Of a stretch of DNA of 25,338 nt, positions 23,592 to 25,338 are shown piece after piece. The stretch comes from HGM10836 sp045580645. GTDB taxonomy: Bacteria > Bacillota_I > Bacilli_A > RF39 > UBA660. The position numbers and the translations under genes were made by a program. The notes below the pieces were generated by a model, which worked only from the letters and a program-made list of their open reading frames with translations, ran no database searches and was not told the origin of the DNA. Location of the stretch: NCBI GenBank assembly GCA_045580645.1, contig JAZNOG010000041.1:1-25338 (forward strand), written 5' to 3'. Position 1 is the stretch's first letter; the number at the start of each line of letters is the position of its first letter.

Positions 23592-23876
23592 ATGCAAGGT
23601 GAAAGATTAGATCAAATAAGGGAAACGAAAAAAGCTTATAGGGCATGCTATATCGCTTTAATGGTTTTTGCTAGTTATTTTAATTCTCAATTATTGTTAG
23701 ATGGTGTTTCTTTGTGTTTTGAATCAAATGAATATATAAAAGATGTGGCAAAAGATGCTGTAGGAATTTTATTAGCTTGTGGTGCAGCAGGATATTGTAA
23801 TAAACTTATTGAGGATTTTGATAAGCATAAAAATGTTGATAATTCAAATATCAGAGTTAGAAATAGAAAGATTTAG
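23592..23876 (+). CDS. Small hypothetical membrane protein (94 aa)
   Basis: The gene starts 18 bases after valS, with TAGGAG at 23576-23581, so it probably belongs to the same T-box-controlled transcript. The product has a charged N-terminus (GERLDQIRETKKAYRA), two moderately hydrophobic segments near 17-38 and 58-72 (VGILLACGAAGYC), three Cys residues and a basic C-terminus. It may be a two-pass membrane protein. I recognise no family. The stop codon lies inside the following terminator. Confidence 0.6.
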   Translation: MQGERLDQIRETKKAYRACYIALMVFASYFNSQLLLDGVSLCFESNEYIKDVAKDAVGILLACGAAGYCNKLIEDFDKHKNVDNSNIRVRNRKI

Positions 23877-23896
23877 TAAAAAACTAAGTCTTTTTT
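23870..23896 (+). terminator. Terminator after the valS operon
   Basis: GATTTAGT (23870-23877) and ACTAAGTC (23883-23890) pair over eight bases with one G-T pair, followed by six T. A nearly identical copy follows the next gene at 25099-25125. Confidence 0.75.
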
Positions 23897-23933
23897 ATAT
23901 GAAAAATATATAATTTTAATATAATTTTAATCA

Positions 23934-23962
23934 TTGCAATTTTTAATAATTTTTGATATTAT
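23934..23962 (+). promoter_or_regulatory. Promoter of the first exported-protein gene
   Basis: A -35 TTGCAA (23934-23939), 17-base spacing and an extended -10 TGATATTAT (hexamer 23957-23962) stand about 25 bases before ATG 23987. Confidence 0.65.
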
Positions 23963-23986
23963 TAGAGTAGAAAAGAGGTTGTAAAA

Positions 23987-25072
23987 ATGGAAAAGAAAAA
24001 AAGAAAGAAATTAATAATAATTTTATCTATTATTATTGTTTTATTACTAGTGGGTGTTGGTAGTTATTTTGTTATTGATAAGTATTTTAGTAAAGATGAT
24101 GTAGTTGATAAGGGTGAAGAAGATACTAGTATTTATGATGAAAAGGTTTTGTATAAATCAACTGATATTATTAAAAAAATAGATAGAAATACTTTTTTTG
24201 ATATTGATAATTTAGTTAATAATGGTTATTTAAAAATCGATAGCGAAGATTCTTGTTATGATGATTTTGAGAATATTGATCATTGTGTTTATAGGCATCA
24301 AGGAGTTAGAGAGGGAGATATAGCTAGTTATTATATTAGTGATGATGGTAAATTAATGTTATCCACATGGTTTAATGATGATGAAAATCCAACATGGATA
24401 GCCGCTGAAGGAATAACTGAACCAGTAAGTGAAATATATATTAGCAAATTTTCTGAAGATTCAACAACTGTTTTGACTGAAAATGGTAATGTTTATAGGG
24501 GTCAAAATGGCAATAGAGAATATGTAAAATTGGATTTACCAGATAAGGTAATTGAAGTTTATTATGATGACGGTCCAAATAGTAATTTTCGTTATGTTTT
24601 GCTTGAAAATGGAGAAATATATGGTTTAGATATATTAAAACCAATAGAGGAAATTTATGAATATACTTTTGGATTTTATACAAGAGCATGTGGTTCTGAA
24701 TGTATGCCAAATATTTTGCTAAATTTGAATAGAGAAATATTTTTTAGCAATGATAAATATAATAATGATATAAATCAATTTATCTATAATAATAAAAAAA
24801 TATATGCAAATGTTGTATTTTATGATCGTGGTCGCAATTATACTTATTCCGATGTAGAAAATATTTGTATAATAGACAAAAATAATGATATGTATATTAT
24901 TGATGGAGAAACATTTAAGGTTGAATTATATAATAAAAATAAAGTTTCTGAAGTGGTTGCGTATATTGAAAAAGGTGTAGAGGAGTCGGAAAAATCTTAT
25001 TTTAAAGTTATTTTTGAAGATAAATCTTCTATGTATTTTAGTTATTCTGGTTATTTATATAATGCAAAATAA
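23987..25072 (+). CDS. Membrane-anchored exported protein of unknown function (copy 1)
   Basis: The 361-residue product begins with Lys/Arg (MEKKKRKK), then one hydrophobic helix at ~9-31 (LIIILSIIIVLLLVGVG), with no lipobox and no obvious signal-peptidase site, so it is probably an N-terminal anchor with the rest outside. The outer part is acidic and Tyr/Asn-rich. Repeated beta-like units such as TTVLTENGNVYRG and RYVLLENGEIYGL recall RCC1-type propeller blades, but the match is loose. Four Cys (in DSCYDDF, DHCVYRH, RACGSECMP) may form disulfides. It has its own promoter and terminator. A near-identical gene start follows at 25213, so this is one of a tandem family. Confidence 0.7.
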   Translation: MEKKKRKKLIIILSIIIVLLLVGVGSYFVIDKYFSKDDVVDKGEEDTSIYDEKVLYKSTDIIKKIDRNTFFDIDNLVNNGYLKIDSEDSCYDDFENIDHCVYRHQGVREGDIASYYISDDGKLMLSTWFNDDENPTWIAAEGITEPVSEIYISKFSEDSTTVLTENGNVYRGQNGNREYVKLDLPDKVIEVYYDDGPNSNFRYVLLENGEIYGLDILKPIEEIYEYTFGFYTRACGSECMPNILLNLNREIFFSNDKYNNDINQFIYNNKKIYANVVFYDRGRNYTYSDVENICIIDKNNDMYIIDGETFKVELYNKNKVSEVVAYIEKGVEESEKSYFKVIFEDKSSMYFSYSGYLYNAK

Positions 25073-25098
25073 AATTAATTAAATATTAAATGATATAA

Positions 25099-25125
25099 GA
25101 TTTAGTGAAAAACTAAGTCTTTTTT
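25099..25125 (+). terminator. Terminator after exported-protein copy 1
   Basis: GATTTAGT (25099-25106) pairs with ACTAAGTC (25112-25119), then T bases. It duplicates the terminator at 23870, consistent with a repeat unit of promoter, gene and terminator. Confidence 0.75.
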
Positions 25126-25160
25126 GTTTACATAATTATATGATTTGTTTTTGAAAAACC

Positions 25161-25187
25161 TTGTTTTTTTTTTTTTTTTGATATTAT
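25161..25187 (+). promoter_or_regulatory. Promoter of copy 2 with a 16-T spacer tract
   Basis: The extended -10 TGATATTAT (hexamer 25182-25187) is conserved from copy 1. The spacer toward the only nearby -35-like TTGTTT (25161-25166) is a run of 16 T (25164-25179), giving 15-base spacing. The tract is absent from the copy 1 promoter. Confidence 0.5.
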
Positions 25188-25212
25188 TAGGATAGAAAGG
25201 AGGTTGTGAAAT

Positions 25213-25338
25213 ATGGAAAAGAAAAAAGGAAAGAAATTAATAATAATTTTATCTATTATTGTTGGTTTATTACTAGTGGGTGTTGGTAGTTATTTTGTTA
25301 TTGATAAGTATTTTAGTAAAGATGATGTAGTTGATAAG
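25213..25338 (+). CDS. Membrane-anchored exported protein, tandem copy 2 (cut by window end)
   Basis: The first 42 codons of a paralogue of the 23987 gene are present and run off the right edge. The translation differs from copy 1 only around Arg6 to Gly and a few residues of the membrane helix, and is identical over the next ~20 residues (SYFVIDKYFSKDDVVDK). The ribosome-binding site AAGGAGG is stronger than in copy 1 (AAGAGG). The similarity extends upstream into the -10 region and terminator, so the duplication is recent or kept uniform by gene conversion. The rest of the gene cannot be judged here. Confidence 0.75.
   Translation, partial: MEKKKGKKLIIILSIIVGLLLVGVGSYFVIDKYFSKDDVVDK

Noticed and set aside
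1..25338. Mycoplasma genetic code (UGA = Trp)
   Set aside because: TGA ends several complete genes at the right place and RF2 with its UGA frameshift is present.

Overview
The window comes from a very AT-rich Bacillota chromosome, most like the uncultured gut Bacilli (RF39 / mollicute-related type). The assignment rests on gene content and order. mrnC-rlmB-sigH, secA-prfB-ftsE-ftsX and uvrA-lgt-trxB are the arrangements of Bacillus-type genomes, and valS sits behind a T-box leader. UGA is a stop: several genes end in TGA and prfB carries the classic UGA autoregulatory frameshift. The mycoplasma code is therefore excluded. All recognised genes are on the + strand. Many promoters rely on an extended -10 (TGnTATAAT-like).

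Layout. 1-2889: the end of a possible upstream gene, then mrnC, rlmB, a SigH-like sigma factor, and two unrecognised genes; the first has a faint kinase C-lobe pattern and the second is a tail-anchored membrane protein. 3016-5511: secA. 5467-8913: an array of two single-gene cassettes lodged in the 3' end of secA. 8960-10398: a YunG-Ada fusion gene and a kinase-fold gene. 10425-13235: prfB with programmed frameshift and two YitT transporters. 13317-16071: ftsE, ftsX and an M23 hydrolase (cell-division wall cleavage). 16163-20801: uvrA, lgt, trxB and a 34-residue membrane peptide. 20801-23876: Val T-box, valS and a small membrane protein. 23987-25338: two tandem copies of a membrane-anchored exported protein, the second cut by the window edge.

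The most interesting part is 5467-8913. The last 44 bp of secA, which encode the C-terminal zinc-binding SEC-C motif and most of the stop codon, recur at 6937-6980 and 8870-8913. These two copies are identical to each other and differ from secA only at three synonymous third-codon positions. Each interval between copies has the same plan: a strong terminator directly after the SEC-C stop, then paired and inverted 7-bp repeats, a conserved small inverted repeat, an inverted fragment of the SEC-C core, an extended -10 promoter (TATGATATAAT), one cargo gene of unknown function, the same 7-bp repeat as a 12-bp-spaced direct pair, a conserved GCTCTC block, and the next SEC-C copy. The 7-bp repeat is AGATACC in the first cassette and ACATACG in the second, at matching positions. 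I infer integrase-less site-specific integrating cassettes: the secA 3' end is the core attachment site, the paired repeats are arm-type integrase sites, and a recombinase elsewhere mobilises them. They would have accreted in tandem while keeping SecA intact. No recombinase gene is present in the window.
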